Below are positions 30,473 to 40,881 of a stretch of 64,000 nt of DNA, in pieces. The stretch covers positions 248,001-312,000 of the forward strand of contig NZ_BKBA01000003.1 of the NCBI RefSeq assembly GCF_007992835.1. Direction: 5' to 3'. The notes below the pieces were generated by a model. The model saw only the letters and a program-made list of their open reading frames with translations, had not been told where the DNA came from and did no database searches. How positions within the stretch are numbered: position 1 is the first letter of the stretch; each line of letters starts with the position of its first letter. This DNA comes from Knoellia locipacati (lineage in GTDB: Bacteria; Actinomycetota; Actinomycetes; Actinomycetales; Dermatophilaceae). Both the position numbers and the translations under genes were made by a program.

Positions 30473-30943
30473 ATGAGCACTCGGCAACCCACCACCTTCG
30501 ACGACCGGCCGATGCCGGTGAAGGCCAAGCTCGCGGCGGCCTGGACGAGCTTCGTACTCCTCTACGCCTACGTCGACATCCTCGGGTTCTACACACCCGG
30601 CACCATCTCGGACATCCTCGACAACAGGGTCTTCGAGTTCGGGCTCTCCCAGACCTTCTCGGCGTCGGCCCTGACCCTCGTGTCGATCCCGATCTTCATG
30701 ATCGTGCTCTCGATGACCCTGCCCGCAAGGGCGAACCGCCTCACGAACCTCGTCGTCGCCGCGGTCTACGTCCCCGCCACGGTCTTCAACGTGGCGGGCG
30801 GGTACTACCTGTGGTTCTACGGCCTCGGTGTCGTTTTCGAGCTCGTCGTCCTCGCCCTCATCGTGAGGTATGCCGTGACCTGGCCGCGCGTCGTGGCTGC
30901 GGCGCCCAGCCCCGACCGGAAGACCGTCCCCGCCTTCCGGTGA
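30473..30943 (+). CDS. small integral membrane protein, four predicted helices
   Basis: A 156-residue membrane protein. AAGGAG lies seven bases before the ATG. Hydrophobic segments lie at about 22-42, 66-82, 90-110 and 113-133, with a conserved-looking ILGFYTPGTI between the first two. I think it belongs to a DUF of this size (DUF6326-like), but the assignment is from memory. It is divergent from the two-component system 164 bases away, which may control it. It converges on tsaD with a 19-base gap. Confidence 0.75.
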   Translation: MSTRQPTTFDDRPMPVKAKLAAAWTSFVLLYAYVDILGFYTPGTISDILDNRVFEFGLSQTFSASALTLVSIPIFMIVLSMTLPARANRLTNLVVAAVYVPATVFNVAGGYYLWFYGLGVVFELVVLALIVRYAVTWPRVVAAAPSPDRKTVPAFR

Positions 30944-30962
30944 GCCGCACCCGAGGTGCCGC

Positions 30963-32009
30963 TCAGGCGGAGATCTGGGTGACGGGCATCGACGAGTCGG
31001 CGGGCAGGTCGAGCCGCGAGGCGTCGCGGCCCTTGAGCACCATCTGTGCACCGAGAGCGGCGACCATGGCGCCGTTGTCGGTGCACAGGCCCGGGCGCGG
31101 CACCCGCAGCTCGATCCCGGCGTCGTCGCACCGGGACTGGGCCATGGCCCGCAGCCGCGAGTTCGCCGCGACGCCGCCACCGATCTGGAGGTGCTGGGCA
31201 CCCTGCTCGCGGCAGGCGAGGACGGCCTTGCGGGTGAGCACGTCGACGACGGCCTCCTGGAAGGACGCGGCGACGTCGTTGACGGGCACCGGCTCACCGG
31301 CGGCCTCGCGCGCCTGGACCCACCGCGACACGGCGGTCTTGAGCCCCGAGAACGAGAAGTCGAAGCGGTGCCGCTCCATGTCACGGCCGGTCGTCAGCCC
31401 GCGGGGGAAGTCGATGACGACCTGCCCCTCACGCGCCGCGCGGTCGATGTAGGGGCCGCCGGGGAACGGCAGGCCGAGCACCCGCGCGACCTTGTCGAAG
31501 GCCTCCCCCGCGGCGTCGTCGATGGTCGAACCCAGGCTGCGGATGTCGCTCGTGACGTCGGGGACGAGCAGCAGCGAGGAGTGCCCGCCGGAGACGAGCA
31601 GCGCCATCGTCGGCTCGGGCAGCGGACCGTGCTCGACGATGTCCACGGCGACGTGGGAGGCCAGGTGGTTGACGCCGTAGAGCGGCACGCCCAGCGACAG
31701 CGCCAGCGCCTTGGCCGACGCGACACCGACCATGAGCGAACCGGCGAGGCCCGGGCCGGCCGTCACCGAGATGGCGTCGAGGTCGCCCAGCGTGACGCCC
31801 GCCTCGCGGCAGGCGCGCTCGATCGTGGGCACCATCTCCTCGAGGTGCGCCCGGCTGGCGACCTCGGGCACGACCCCGCCGAACCGCGCGTGGTCGTCGA
31901 CGCTGCTCGCGACCGCGTCGACGAGCAGGGTCTCGCCGCGGACGATGCCGACGCCTGTCTCGTCGCAGGACGTCTCGATCCCCAGGACCAGTGGCTGCTC
32001 CGCGGTCAT
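30963..32009 (-). CDS. tsaD: tRNA N6-threonylcarbamoyladenosine transferase subunit TsaD
   Basis: Transfers threonylcarbamoyl to A37 of ANN-decoding tRNAs, with TsaB and TsaE. The 348-residue protein has [13 protein letters not shown] at the N-terminus, [12 protein letters not shown], and the metal-binding histidines His115 and His119 (NHLASH). [10 protein letters not shown] and [12 protein letters not shown] follow. It is the last gene of the tsaE-tsaB-rimI-tsaD chain, overlapping rimI by four bases. The chain is conserved across actinobacteria. Confidence 0.96.
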   Translation of the reverse strand: MTAEQPLVLGIETSCDETGVGIVRGETLLVDAVASSVDDHARFGGVVPEVASRAHLEEMVPTIERACREAGVTLGDLDAISVTAGPGLAGSLMVGVASAKALALSLGVPLYGVNHLASHVAVDIVEHGPLPEPTMALLVSGGHSSLLLVPDVTSDIRSLGSTIDDAAGEAFDKVARVLGLPFPGGPYIDRAAREGQVVIDFPRGLTTGRDMERHRFDFSFSGLKTAVSRWVQAREAAGEPVPVNDVAASFQEAVVDVLTRKAVLACREQGAQHLQIGGGVAANSRLRAMAQSRCDDAGIELRVPRPGLCTDNGAMVAALGAQMVLKGRDASRLDLPADSSMPVTQISA

Positions 32010-32470
32010 GACTGAGTTCCCCTCTCGCCCAACATCTTTCGCATCACGAGAGCGTCGACGTTGCCGGGCTGGTAGTAGCCGCGGCGCACCGTGAGCACGT
32101 CGTAGCCGCGTCGGTCGTAGAGCGTGCGCGCCGGCTCGTTGTCGGCCCGCACCTCGAGCATGAGCGCCTCGGCACCACCGGTCGCGGCCCGCGTCTCGAG
32201 CTCGGTGAGCAGGTCGCCACCGATGCCGCTCCCCCGGTGCCCGGGGGCCACGGCGATCGTCATGAGGTCCGCGACCTGTCCGCCGTGGTCGATGCCTCCG
32301 TATGCCGCGAGCTCACCCTCGCGCTCCACGGCCAGGTAGTCGCGGCGCGGCCGGCCGGCCAGCTCGCCCCACCAGGACCCCTCGCTCCAGGCGTCGTCGG
32401 GGAAGGCCTCGGTCTCGAGCCGGACGAGCTCCGGGATGTCGGTCCAGGTGAGCTCGCGGACGGCCGTCAT
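32006..32470 (-). CDS. rimI: ribosomal-protein-alanine N-acetyltransferase RimI
   Basis: A GNAT enzyme that acetylates N-terminal alanine of ribosomal protein S18 and possibly others, 154 residues. It has [18 protein letters not shown] (acetyl-CoA loop) and [19 protein letters not shown]. It overlaps tsaB upstream and tsaD downstream by four bases each. Confidence 0.92.
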   Translation of the reverse strand: MTAVRELTWTDIPELVRLETEAFPDDAWSEGSWWGELAGRPRRDYLAVEREGELAAYGGIDHGGQVADLMTIAVAPGHRGSGIGGDLLTELETRAATGGAEALMLEVRADNEPARTLYDRRGYDVLTVRRGYYQPGNVDALVMRKMLGERGTQS

Positions 32471-33123
32471 CGGGCGGCCCGCTCGGCGGTGGTGAGGGCG
32501 TCGGGGCGCCGCAGGTAGAGCGGCTCCACGGGCATCGGGGTGCCGGCCAGCGTCCGCTCGACGGCGACCCGCGCGAGCATCGCCGCGTCGACGTCGAGCA
32601 CGGGCAGCGCGTGGGCGAACAGCTCGGGATACAGGGCCGGGCCACGACCGGCCGTCGGCAGGGCGCGCACCTCGTCGGGCAGGTCCGCGGGGCGGTCCAC
32701 CGCGGGCGAGGTGAGGGCCTGCACGGAACCGGGGCGGACGGCATACCGGGCCCAGTAGACCTCCTTGCGCCGGGCGTCGGTCGCGACGAGCAGCTCACCC
32801 TCGGTGAGGGCGGCGGACTGCTCGGCGAGGACGTCGAGGCTGCAGATGCCGAGGACCGGCACACCCAGAGCGTGGCCCATCGTCAGGCCGGTGACGATGC
32901 CGACGCGCAGCCCCGTGAACGGTCCGGGGCCGTTGCCGACCGCGATGGCGGTGAGGTCACCGGGGGTGACCGAGGCCGCGGAGAGGCACGAGGCGATGAG
33001 CGGGGTGACCCACTCGGTGTGGGCGCGGGGGTCGAGGTGCGACTCCTGCGCGAGGACCCTGGCCTCGTCGTGGAGCGCCACGGTGATGGCGGACGTCGAG
33101 GTGTCGATGGCGAGGATCAGCAC
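32467..33123 (-). CDS. tsaB: tRNA threonylcarbamoyladenosine modification protein TsaB
   Basis: The 218-residue partner of TsaD in t6A synthesis, an inactive ASKHA-fold homologue. It has LILAIDTSTSAITVAL and GNGPGPFTGLRVGIVTGLTMGHAL. The GTG start at 33123 lies inside the end of tsaE (seven-base overlap) and puts the conserved ILAIDTS at the very N-terminus. Confidence 0.94.
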   Translation of the reverse strand: MLILAIDTSTSAITVALHDEARVLAQESHLDPRAHTEWVTPLIASCLSAASVTPGDLTAIAVGNGPGPFTGLRVGIVTGLTMGHALGVPVLGICSLDVLAEQSAALTEGELLVATDARRKEVYWARYAVRPGSVQALTSPAVDRPADLPDEVRALPTAGRGPALYPELFAHALPVLDVDAAMLARVAVERTLAGTPMPVEPLYLRRPDALTTAERAAR

Positions 33124-33572
33124 GGGACCCCATCCTTCCAGCGGTCGCCGTGACCGGTGACGACGACGGTGCGCCGCTCGGTCTCGGGGTCGGCCTCCAG
33201 CACGATCTCGAGGCGGTCGTCGGAGAGGTCCTCGGCGAGCCCGTGACCCCACTCGACGATGGTGACGCAGGCCTCGAGGTCGGCGTCGAGGTCGAGGTCG
33301 TCGAGCTCGGCGAACCCGCCGAGCCGGTAGGCGTCGACGTGGACGAGCGCCGGACCCTCGACGAGCGAGGGGTGCACCCGGGCGATGACGAACGTCGGTG
33401 AGGTGATCGGGCCGCGGACACCGAGACCCTCGGCGAGCCCCTGGGTGAGCGTGGTCTTGCCGGCTCCCAGGCCGCCCGTGAGGATGACGAGGTCACCGGC
33501 GCGCAGGTCACGCGCCAGCGCCGCGCCGAAGCCCCGCGTGTCCTCGGCGGTCTCGAGCACCCTCGGGGTCAC
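33117..33572 (-). CDS. tsaE: tRNA threonylcarbamoyladenosine ATPase TsaE
   Basis: The 151-residue ATPase that resets the TsaBD complex. P-loop GGLGAGKTTLTQGLAEGLG (about 34-52), then ITSPTFVIARVH and HVDAYRL, typical of the family. The GTG start overlaps the end of the alpha/beta hydrolase by four bases. Confidence 0.95.
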   Translation of the reverse strand: MTPRVLETAEDTRGFGAALARDLRAGDLVILTGGLGAGKTTLTQGLAEGLGVRGPITSPTFVIARVHPSLVEGPALVHVDAYRLGGFAELDDLDLDADLEACVTIVEWGHGLAEDLSDDRLEIVLEADPETERRTVVVTGHGDRWKDGVPC

Positions 33573-34762
33573 GACGTCGCCCTGGTGCGCGGGCGTGAGT
33601 CGGAGGCCCCCTGACCGGAGCGGGCCTTCTTGACCCGTCGGCCCTTGGCGATGTCGACGAGGACGCGCCGGACCCGCGGCTTGTCGACCACGGAGACCGC
33701 GGCAGCGGCGTCGACCTCGGCCCGGTGGAGCAGCGAGAGGATCTGGCCGGTGACGACCTCGGGGTGCTCGAGCATGATGAGGTGGCCGGCGTCGCGGACG
33801 ACGACGTGCTCGGAGCCGGGGAGGCGCTCGACGATCTTCTCGCTGTGCGCCGGGGGCGTGAGCAGGTCGCCCTCGCCGTTGACGACGAGGACCTCCTTGT
33901 CGACGAGCGTGGCGAGGGTGTCGAGCTCGTCGTGGCTCTGGATCGCGGGGATGAACGCCGCCATGACCTCGAACCTCGTCGCGAGGATGAGGTCGGACGT
34001 GAAGCGGATCAGCCCCTCGCTCACGGGCGAGTCGTAGGAGAAGCGGTCGACGATCGAGCCCTCGACGTTGCGGCCGAAGCGGCGCACGGGCGCGAGCCAG
34101 CGCTGGTGGGGGGCCAGGCGCGACAGCAGGCGCGGACCGACCTGGCCGATCGCTCGGCCGACGAGCGGGCCCATGCCGAGGTCGGTGAGGCCCTGGCCAC
34201 CGGCGGCGGTCGAGATGAACGCCACCGCCATGACCCGGTCGCGCACGAGGTCGGGGTGGTGGCGGGCGAGCGCCATCGTCGTCATGCCACCCATGGAGTG
34301 GCCGACGAGCGCGATCGGCCCCTGCGGGCAGGTCGCGTCGATGACGGCGCGCAGGTCGTGGCCCAGCTGCTCGATCGAGCAGTGCTCGAGGTCGGAGATC
34401 TCGGACTCGCCGTGGCTGCGCTGGTCCCACAGGACCACGCGGTAGCCGGCCTCGACGAACGCCCGGCGCTGGAGCACCCAGCTGCGCAGGCTGAGGCAGA
34501 AGCCGTGGGAGAGCACGATCGTCGGCAGCTCGGGGTCGAGGTCACGCGGACTGTCGATCTCGACGTGGAGGTTGAGCCCGTCGGTCGCGATGACCTTGAG
34601 CTCCTCGTCGGCGACGTGGGCGAACCCGGCGACGGGGTCGAGGGCGTTGAGGCGGCGCCGCTCGGCGGCAGCGCGGTCGGCGGCCACGCCCGCGGCGGCA
34701 GCTCCGGCGGCCGCGGCAGCAGCCGCCCCGAGACCGATCGCCTTGCCGACGCCGGCCATCAC
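33569..34762 (-). CDS. alpha/beta-hydrolase fold protein with N-terminal helix and basic C-terminus
   Basis: A 397-residue hydrolase. The N-terminus is a long Ala/Gly-rich hydrophobic helix (about 8-28), an anchor or signal. The hydrolase fold follows: VLSHGFCLSLRSW (oxyanion hole), WDQRSHGES, and the nucleophile elbow VGHSMGG with serine near 155. GEGDLLTPPAH holds an acid and RDAGHLIMLEHPE the histidine. A basic tail (KGRRVKKARSGQG) of about 30 residues ends the protein. It is wedged between alr and tsaE with four-base overlaps, as in many actinobacteria, yet its substrate is unknown. Confidence 0.88.
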   Translation of the reverse strand: MMAGVGKAIGLGAAAAAAAGAAAAGVAADRAAAERRRLNALDPVAGFAHVADEELKVIATDGLNLHVEIDSPRDLDPELPTIVLSHGFCLSLRSWVLQRRAFVEAGYRVVLWDQRSHGESEISDLEHCSIEQLGHDLRAVIDATCPQGPIALVGHSMGGMTTMALARHHPDLVRDRVMAVAFISTAAGGQGLTDLGMGPLVGRAIGQVGPRLLSRLAPHQRWLAPVRRFGRNVEGSIVDRFSYDSPVSEGLIRFTSDLILATRFEVMAAFIPAIQSHDELDTLATLVDKEVLVVNGEGDLLTPPAHSEKIVERLPGSEHVVVRDAGHLIMLEHPEVVTGQILSLLHRAEVDAAAAVSVVDKPRVRRVLVDIAKGRRVKKARSGQGASDSRPRTRATS

Positions 34763-35934
34763 GCACCGCCCCCGACGAGCACCCGGGGCAGCCGCCCGCT
34801 CATCCTCGTGACGATCTCGTAGTTGATGGTCCCGATCGCCGCCGCCCAGTCCTGCGCGGTCGGCTCGCCGTCGGCCCCACGCCCGAGGATGACGACCTCG
34901 TCACCGGCACCGCCGGCGTACGAGGGTCCGAGGTCGAGGACGAACTGGTCCATGCAGACGCGGCCGGCCACGGTGAGGCGCCGACCGTCGACCTGGACCG
35001 GGCCGACCGACCCGGCGTGGCGCGGGATCCCGTCGGCGTAGCCGAGTGGGACGAGGCCCAGCACGGTGTCCTCGGTCGTCGTGTAGGCGTGGCCGTAGCT
35101 CACACCCTGGCCGGCGGGGGCGCGCTTGACGAGCGCCAGGCGAGCGGTGACACGCATGGCCTCGCGCAGGCCGAAGTCCTCGGGGGCGCCGAGGTCGGGC
35201 ACCGGCGACAGGCCGTAGACCGCAAGTCCGGGGCGGACGATGTCGAAGTGCGCGTCCGGGTTGGTGAGCGTGGCCGCGGAGTTGGCGAGGTGCCGGACCT
35301 GCGGTCGTATGCCGGCCCTCTCGAGCTCCGCAGCGGCCTCGACGAAGCGGTCGCGCTGCGCGAGGACGGTGGGGTGCTGGGGGGCGTCCGCGAGGGCGAA
35401 GTGGGACCAGACGCCGACCACGTCGACGGCACCCTCGGCGACGACCGGCCCGAGGGCGGCGACGAGGTCGGTCCAGCCCTGACCCAGCGCGCCGTTGCGG
35501 CCGAGACCGGTGTCGACCTTGACGTGGATGCGTGCGGTGCGTCCGCGCTCGCGGGCCGCTGCGGCGACGGCGTCGAGCGCCCAGGGGGCCGCGACGGACA
35601 GGTCGAGGTCGGCGTCGATGGCGGCGCCGAAGTCGGCACCGGGGGCATAGAGCCAGGTGAGCGCCCTCGTCGTCACACCGGCAGCGCGCAGCTCGAGAGC
35701 CTCGCTGAGCTGGGCCACCCCGAGCCAGCTCGCACCCCCGGCGACGGCGGCGCGGGCGCTGTGGGCGAGGCCGTGGCCGTAGGCGTCGGCCTTGACGACG
35801 GCCATGACCTCGGCTCCCGGGGAGCGGCGGGCGAGCTCACGCACGTTGTCGGAGATCGCGTCGAGGTCGATCGTCACCCAGGCCGCAGCGCCCTCGGGCG
35901 GCACGGCGGAGACGGGGGCGGCTGGCGAAGTCAT
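34759..35934 (-). CDS. alr: alanine racemase
   Basis: PLP enzyme that makes D-alanine for peptidoglycan, 391 residues. The PLP lysine is Lys48 in VMAVVKADAYGHG. SYGHAYTT carries the catalytic tyrosine, and CMDQFVLDLG is the second active-site segment. It heads the alr-hydrolase-tsaEB-rimI-tsaD run. The start ATG lies 91 bases from the end of nnr, in a gap that holds a family B palindrome. Confidence 0.96.
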   Translation of the reverse strand: MTSPAAPVSAVPPEGAAAWVTIDLDAISDNVRELARRSPGAEVMAVVKADAYGHGLAHSARAAVAGGASWLGVAQLSEALELRAAGVTTRALTWLYAPGADFGAAIDADLDLSVAAPWALDAVAAAARERGRTARIHVKVDTGLGRNGALGQGWTDLVAALGPVVAEGAVDVVGVWSHFALADAPQHPTVLAQRDRFVEAAAELERAGIRPQVRHLANSAATLTNPDAHFDIVRPGLAVYGLSPVPDLGAPEDFGLREAMRVTARLALVKRAPAGQGVSYGHAYTTTEDTVLGLVPLGYADGIPRHAGSVGPVQVDGRRLTVAGRVCMDQFVLDLGPSYAGGAGDEVVILGRGADGEPTAQDWAAAIGTINYEIVTRMSGRLPRVLVGGGA

Positions 35935-35964
35935 GAGACCGACAAGTCTAGGTGGGGACCGCCT

Positions 35965-36008
35965 GCGTCTGCGGAAGAGGTCGCTCTAGCCGCCGTATCC
36001 GCAGACGC
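35965..36008. repeat. dispersed palindromic repeat, family B copy 2
   Basis: 11-base arms GCGTCTGCGGA (35965-35975) and complement (35998-36008) around a core with GCTCTAGC. It is related to the copy at 19751-19798. It lies in the gap between nnr and alr, 17 bases after the nnr stop. Confidence 0.7.
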
Positions 36009-36025
36009 TGCAGAGGGGGCGCCCC

Positions 36026-37516
36026 TCAGCGGCGGGTGAGCAGGTGCGCCACGGCAGCCGGTATGCCGTGTGCCACCGAGAGTGCCCGCACCGGACCTCC
36101 GCCGCTGGCCCGGTCCGCGGCCACCCCGTGGACGAGGGCTCCGAGGGCCCCGGCGTCGGCAGGTGCGAGCCCGGCGGCGAGCAGGGTGCCCACGAGCCCG
36201 GCGAGGACGTCCCCGGCCCCGGCGGTGCCGAGCCAGGCCGGCGCGTCGGCCTGCGAGCGCACCGGCTCGGAGGGGTCGGTCGGCACGACGAGGGTGGTCG
36301 CTCCCTTGAGCAGCACCGTCATCCCGGTCCGGTCCGCCAGGGCACGGGCGTGGCGCAGCGGCTCGGCCTCGACCGCGGCCCGCTCGACCTCGGTGCGCGA
36401 GCGCGCCCGCGGCCCGGAGCCGAGCCGGGTGAGCATCGTCGCGAGCTCCCCCGCGTGCGGCGTGAGGAGCGTGGGGCGGTCGCGGCGCGCCTCGATGACG
36501 GCGTCGTCGACGAGGTCGAGCCCACCGGCATCGACGAGCACCGGCTCCTCGCCCGCGAGCGCCGCCCGCGCCACGTCGAGCTGGTTCGTGGCCTCGCGAC
36601 GGGTCGACGTGGTGTCGAGCCCGGGTCCGAGCACCCACGCCTGGACGCGGCCCTCGCCGTGCACGGCCTCGGGCACGGCGGCACGGACGAGCCCTTCGGG
36701 CGTCGGCGTGCCGACGTACCGGACCATCCCGGCCCCGGCCTCGACCGCCGCGGTCACCGAGAGCACGGCTGCACCCGAGTAGCGCTCACCCCCGGCGACG
36801 ACGCCGAGGACGCCACGCGAGTACTTGTCGTCGTCGGGCCCGGGCACCGGCCACAGGTCGGCTGCGTCGTCGAAGCCCAGCCGTACGACGGCCGGGGCGG
36901 TGTCGAAGGCCAGCCCGATGTCGACGACGGTGAGCGAACCGCAGGCCTGTTCGGTGGGGGGCAGCAGGTGGACGGGCTTGGCGACCGAGAAGGTCACCGT
37001 CTCGTCGGCGAGCACGCCGTCGGGGTCGAACGCGCTGCCGTCGGCGGCCTGCCCCGAGGGGAGGTCGACGGCGATGACGTGGGCGTCGTCGGAGATGGCC
37101 GCGACCCACGCCGCCGCCTCGGCGGGCAGACCGGGCCGGCCGCCGAGCCCGAGGATGCCGTCGACGACGACGTCGGCCTCCGCGACGTCCTCGAGCGCCT
37201 CGGCGCCCGTGACGAGCACGACGCCGGCGGCACGCGCCGCCTCCAGCGCACCCTGGTGGACGCGGTCGGGATCATGGGCGGCAGCGCACGTGACGCCGGC
37301 CTCGGCGAGGTGCGCCACGGCATACAGCGCGTCCGCGCCGTTGTTGCCGGCCCCGACCAGCGCCACGACGGTCTCGGCGCCGAGCTGCGCGACGCGGGCC
37401 GCGACGAGCTCGGCGAGCCCCTCGACCGCTCGCGCCATGAGCTCACCGGAGGCGAGCTCGTCCTCGAGGGCCGCCTCGGCGGCATACACGTCCTGGGGGC
37501 TCCACGCCTCGATCAC
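36026..37516 (-). CDS. nnr: bifunctional NAD(P)H-hydrate epimerase / ADP-dependent dehydratase
   Basis: Repairs hydrated NADH and NADPH. The 496-residue protein fuses the YjeF-type epimerase domain (about 1-215, with VVALVGAGNNGADALYA and VDGILGLGG) to the ribokinase-like dehydratase domain (about 225-496, with LTPHAGELATML and the ATP/ADP-site LGTAGAGDVLAGLVG). Translation stops six bases before... the acpS stop is six bases upstream of this gene's start, so the genes are coupled. Both domains look complete. Confidence 0.94.
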   Translation of the reverse strand: MIEAWSPQDVYAAEAALEDELASGELMARAVEGLAELVAARVAQLGAETVVALVGAGNNGADALYAVAHLAEAGVTCAAAHDPDRVHQGALEAARAAGVVLVTGAEALEDVAEADVVVDGILGLGGRPGLPAEAAAWVAAISDDAHVIAVDLPSGQAADGSAFDPDGVLADETVTFSVAKPVHLLPPTEQACGSLTVVDIGLAFDTAPAVVRLGFDDAADLWPVPGPDDDKYSRGVLGVVAGGERYSGAAVLSVTAAVEAGAGMVRYVGTPTPEGLVRAAVPEAVHGEGRVQAWVLGPGLDTTSTRREATNQLDVARAALAGEEPVLVDAGGLDLVDDAVIEARRDRPTLLTPHAGELATMLTRLGSGPRARSRTEVERAAVEAEPLRHARALADRTGMTVLLKGATTLVVPTDPSEPVRSQADAPAWLGTAGAGDVLAGLVGTLLAAGLAPADAGALGALVHGVAADRASGGGPVRALSVAHGIPAAVAHLLTRR

Positions 37517-37522
37517 GGTGGC

Positions 37523-37873
37523 TCAGCTCTCTGCGATGACGACGGCCGAGGCGATCCCGGCGTCGTGCGACAGCGACACGTGCACGTGCACGACACCGAG
37601 CTCGTCGGCGCGGGCCTGCACGGTGCCCTGCATGACGATGTGCGGTCGCCCGTCCTCACCGCGCTCGACGGTGACGTCGGTCCAGGCCAGCCCCACGGGT
37701 GCGCCGAGGGCCTTGGCCAGCGCCTCCTTGGCGGCGAACCGGGCCGCCAGCGAGCGCATGGGCAGGTCGCGCTCGGCCTGCGTGAACAGGCGCGTCCGCA
37801 GACCCGGCGTGCGCTCGAGGGTCTCGGCGAACCGCGGGATGTCGACGACGTCGATCCCGGTGCCGACGATCAT
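37523..37873 (-). CDS. acpS: holo-[acyl-carrier-protein] synthase
   Basis: Transfers the phosphopantetheine arm from CoA to acyl carrier protein, 116 residues. Asp8 in [10 protein letters not shown] and Glu in [12 protein letters not shown] are the magnesium ligands, and [17 protein letters not shown] closes the fold. It lies six bases before nnr and 30 bases after glmS in the same direction. Confidence 0.95.
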   Translation of the reverse strand: MIVGTGIDVVDIPRFAETLERTPGLRTRLFTQAERDLPMRSLAARFAAKEALAKALGAPVGLAWTDVTVERGEDGRPHIVMQGTVQARADELGVVHVHVSLSHDAGIASAVVIAES

Positions 37874-37903
37874 CGCTGCGCCCTGCCCGTCACCGGCACC
37901 GGG

Positions 37904-39763
37904 TCACTCGACCGTGACGCTCTTGGCGAGGTTCCTCGGCTGGTCGACGTCGAGGCCCTTGGCGGTCGAGAGGTGCAGGGCGAACATCTGGAGCGGCACG
38001 ACGGTGAGCAGCGGCTGCAGCAGCGGCGACGTGCGCGGCACGCGGATGACCTCGTCGGCGAAGGGCACGACGTCCTCGTCGCCCTCCTGCGCGATGACGA
38101 TGGTGCGGGCGCCGCGGGCGCGGATCTCCTGGATGTTGGAGACGACCTTCTTGTGGAGCTCGTGCGGGGTGTCGGGGCCGGGCACGACGACGAAGACCGG
38201 CTGGCCGGGCTCGATGAGGGCGATGGGGCCGTGCTTGAGCTCGCCGGCGGCGAAGCCCTCGGCGTGGATGTAGGCGAGCTCCTTGAGCTTGAGCGCGCCC
38301 TCCATGGCGATGGGGAAGCCGACGTTGCGGCCGAGGAAGAGCACCGAGCGGGTGTCGGCCATGAAGCGGGCGATCTCCTGGACCCGGCCCATGGTGCCGA
38401 GGAGCTCCTCGATCTTGGCGGGGACCTCGTGCAGCTCCTTCATCACGGCCTGGGCGTCGTCGGCGAAGGTGCCGCCACGCAGCTGGGAGAGGTAGAGGCC
38501 GAGGACGTAGCAGGCCGTGATCTGGGCGAGGAAGGCCTTGGTCGAGGCGACCGCGATCTCGGGTCCGGCGTGGGTGTAGAGGACGGCGTCGGACTCGCGC
38601 GGGATGGTCGAGCCGTGGGTGTTGCACACCGAGATGGTGAGGGCGCCCAGCTCGCGGGCGTGCTTGACCGCCATGAGCGTGTCCATGGTCTCGCCGGACT
38701 GGCTGATGCTCACGACGAGCGAGCGCTCGTTGACGATCGGGTCGCTGTAGCGGAACTCGTGGGCGAGCGAGACCTCGACGGGGATGCGGGTCCAGTGCTC
38801 GATGGCGTACTTGGCGACCATGCCGGCGTAGGCGGCCGTGCCACACGCGACGACGGTGATCCGGTCGACGTTCTTGAGCTGCTCCTCGCTGATCCGCAGC
38901 TCGTCGAGGACGAGGTGCCCGGCCTCGTCGGTGCGACCGAGGAGGGTGTCGCCGACCGCGTGCGGCTGGTCGAAGATCTCCTTCTCCATGAACGTGTCGT
39001 AGCCACCCTTCTCGGCAGCCGCGGCGTCCCACGTGACCTCGTAGGCCTTGCCCGTCGCCGGCGAGCCGTCGAAGTTGACGACCTCGTGGCCCTCGGGGGT
39101 GATCGTGACGATCTGGTCCTGGCCGAGCTCGAGCGCGTGACGGGTGTAGCCGATGAACGCGGCGACGTCGGAGCCGAGGAAGTTCTCGCCGTCGCCGAGA
39201 CCCACGACGAGCGGGCTGTTGCGACGGGCGCCGACGACGACGCCGGGCTGGTCGGCGTGCACGGCGAGGAGGGTGAAGGCACCCTCGAGCCGGTTCACGA
39301 CCTGCTGCATCGCCGACGTGAGGTCACCGGTCTGGTCGAAGGCGCGGCCCACGAGCTTGGCGGCGACCTCGGTGTCGGTCTCGCTGTCGAAGGTGACGCC
39401 CTCGGCGAGCAGCTCCTTCTTGAGCGAGTGGAAGTTCTCGATGATGCCGTTGTGGATCAGCGCGAGCTTGTCCTCGTCGCCGCCGCGGTGCGGGTGGGCG
39501 TTGCCGTCTGTGGGACCGCCGTGGGTGGCCCAGCGGGTGTGGCCGATGGCCGTGCGACCCGCGGCGAGCGGGTGCGCCTCGAGGGCACCACGCAGGTTCT
39601 CGAGCTTGCCCGCGCGCTTCTCGGAGGCGACGCCGTCGTCGGTGACGAGGGCGATGCCGGCCGAGTCGTAGCCGCGGTACTCGAGTCGGGCGAGGCCCTC
39701 CATGACGACGCTCTCGGCGCGGTCATCCATGGCCCTGCCGACATATCCGACGATTCCACACAT
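37904..39763 (-). CDS. glmS: glutamine-fructose-6-phosphate aminotransferase (isomerizing)
   Basis: Makes glucosamine 6-phosphate, the first step to UDP-GlcNAc. The 619-residue protein starts MCGIVGYVG with the catalytic N-terminal Cys. It has the glutaminase domain (1-~240), two SIS domains, and the conserved end LAKSVTVE. The start is fixed by the need for cysteine at position 2. It is the first gene of the glmS-acpS-nnr run. No glmS ribozyme is expected or seen upstream. Confidence 0.97.
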   Translation of the reverse strand: MCGIVGYVGRAMDDRAESVVMEGLARLEYRGYDSAGIALVTDDGVASEKRAGKLENLRGALEAHPLAAGRTAIGHTRWATHGGPTDGNAHPHRGGDEDKLALIHNGIIENFHSLKKELLAEGVTFDSETDTEVAAKLVGRAFDQTGDLTSAMQQVVNRLEGAFTLLAVHADQPGVVVGARRNSPLVVGLGDGENFLGSDVAAFIGYTRHALELGQDQIVTITPEGHEVVNFDGSPATGKAYEVTWDAAAAEKGGYDTFMEKEIFDQPHAVGDTLLGRTDEAGHLVLDELRISEEQLKNVDRITVVACGTAAYAGMVAKYAIEHWTRIPVEVSLAHEFRYSDPIVNERSLVVSISQSGETMDTLMAVKHARELGALTISVCNTHGSTIPRESDAVLYTHAGPEIAVASTKAFLAQITACYVLGLYLSQLRGGTFADDAQAVMKELHEVPAKIEELLGTMGRVQEIARFMADTRSVLFLGRNVGFPIAMEGALKLKELAYIHAEGFAAGELKHGPIALIEPGQPVFVVVPGPDTPHELHKKVVSNIQEIRARGARTIVIAQEGDEDVVPFADEVIRVPRTSPLLQPLLTVVPLQMFALHLSTAKGLDVDQPRNLAKSVTVE

Positions 39764-39818
39764 GGTCGCAAGCGTAATGGCTCGCTCCCCCACCCTCGAA
39801 CGCGCGGAGTGGGCCACA

Positions 39819-40838
39819 ATGGCCCGCGTGTCTGCCACACCCGCCGTCCCCCTGCCCGGGCCGCACCCGGTGGCGTCGACGGAGCCTCCGGCGCCCCGCG
39901 CGCCGCTGCCCTCGCCCTACCTCGACTTCACCCGCGACGACTGGGCCGCCCGGCGCGACAACCACCCGCTGAGCCTCACCCCCGACGACATCGCCCGGGT
40001 GCGCGGTCTCGGTGACCGGGTCGACATGCGCGAGGTCGAGCAGGTCTACCTCCCCCTCTCCCGGCTCCTCGCCTTCTACGTCAACGCGACCGCGGGCCTG
40101 CACCGCGTGACGACGGACTTCCTCGGTGAGCGCCCGGCCAAGGTGCCGTTCGTCATCGGGATCGCCGGGTCGGTGGCCGTCGGCAAGTCCACGACCGCCC
40201 GGGTGCTGCGCGAGCTGCTCCGCCGCTGGCCCCAGACGCCCCGCGTGGACCTCATCACCACCGACGGGTTCCTGCGCCCCAACGCCGAGCTCGAGGCGCG
40301 AGGACTGCTCCAGCGCAAGGGCTTCCCGGAGTCCTACGACCGCCGGGCCCTCCTCCGCTTCGTCGCCGACGTGAAGTCCGGTATGCCGCGTGTGGCCGCT
40401 CCGGTGTACTCGCACCTCACCTACGACATCGTCCCGGACGCCGAGATCGTCGTCGACCAGCCGGACGTCCTCATCGTCGAGGGCCTCAACGTCCTCCAGC
40501 CGGCGACCGTGCGCTCGGACCAGCGGACCCGGCAGGTCCTCTCCGACTACTTCGACTTCTCGGTCTACGTCGACGCCCCGGTCGCGCAGCTGCGCACCTG
40601 GTACGTCGAGCGGTTCCTCCGCCTGCGCGAGACGGCCTTCGCGGACCCGGAGTCCTATTTCCACCGGTATGCCGCGCTCACCGACTCCGAGGCCCGCGAG
40701 ACGGCGTCGGGCATCTGGGAGCGGATCAACGAGCCCAACCTGCTGCGCAACGTCGAGCCCACCCGCGACCGCGCCACGCTCGTGCTCTCCAAGGGCGCCG
40801 ACCACGCGGTGACCCACATCCGGCTCCGCCGGCTCTGA
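39819..40838 (+). CDS. coaA: pantothenate kinase, type I
   Basis: Phosphorylates pantothenate, committing step of CoA synthesis, 339 residues. It has the P-loop [21 protein letters not shown], and [18 protein letters not shown], all class I signatures. The N-terminal 30 residues are Pro-rich, so a GTG at codon 4 is also possible. It is divergent from glmS with 55 bases between starts, where both promoters must overlap. Confidence 0.95.
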   Translation: MARVSATPAVPLPGPHPVASTEPPAPRAPLPSPYLDFTRDDWAARRDNHPLSLTPDDIARVRGLGDRVDMREVEQVYLPLSRLLAFYVNATAGLHRVTTDFLGERPAKVPFVIGIAGSVAVGKSTTARVLRELLRRWPQTPRVDLITTDGFLRPNAELEARGLLQRKGFPESYDRRALLRFVADVKSGMPRVAAPVYSHLTYDIVPDAEIVVDQPDVLIVEGLNVLQPATVRSDQRTRQVLSDYFDFSVYVDAPVAQLRTWYVERFLRLRETAFADPESYFHRYAALTDSEARETASGIWERINEPNLLRNVEPTRDRATLVLSKGADHAVTHIRLRRL

Positions 40839-40881
40839 TCGGCGCGCGGCGGCCGGTGCGGCCGGTGCCGCCGGACGTGCG

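Noticed and set aside
36044-40015. A 1323-codon open frame on the plus strand across nnr, acpS and glmS
   Set aside because: It is the antisense shadow of three well-conserved genes, a common effect in G+C-rich DNA. Its translation is Arg/Gly/Asp/Glu-biased with no family resemblance. The same holds for other long antisense frames, for example at 3840-6080, 17941-19809 and 14470-15867.
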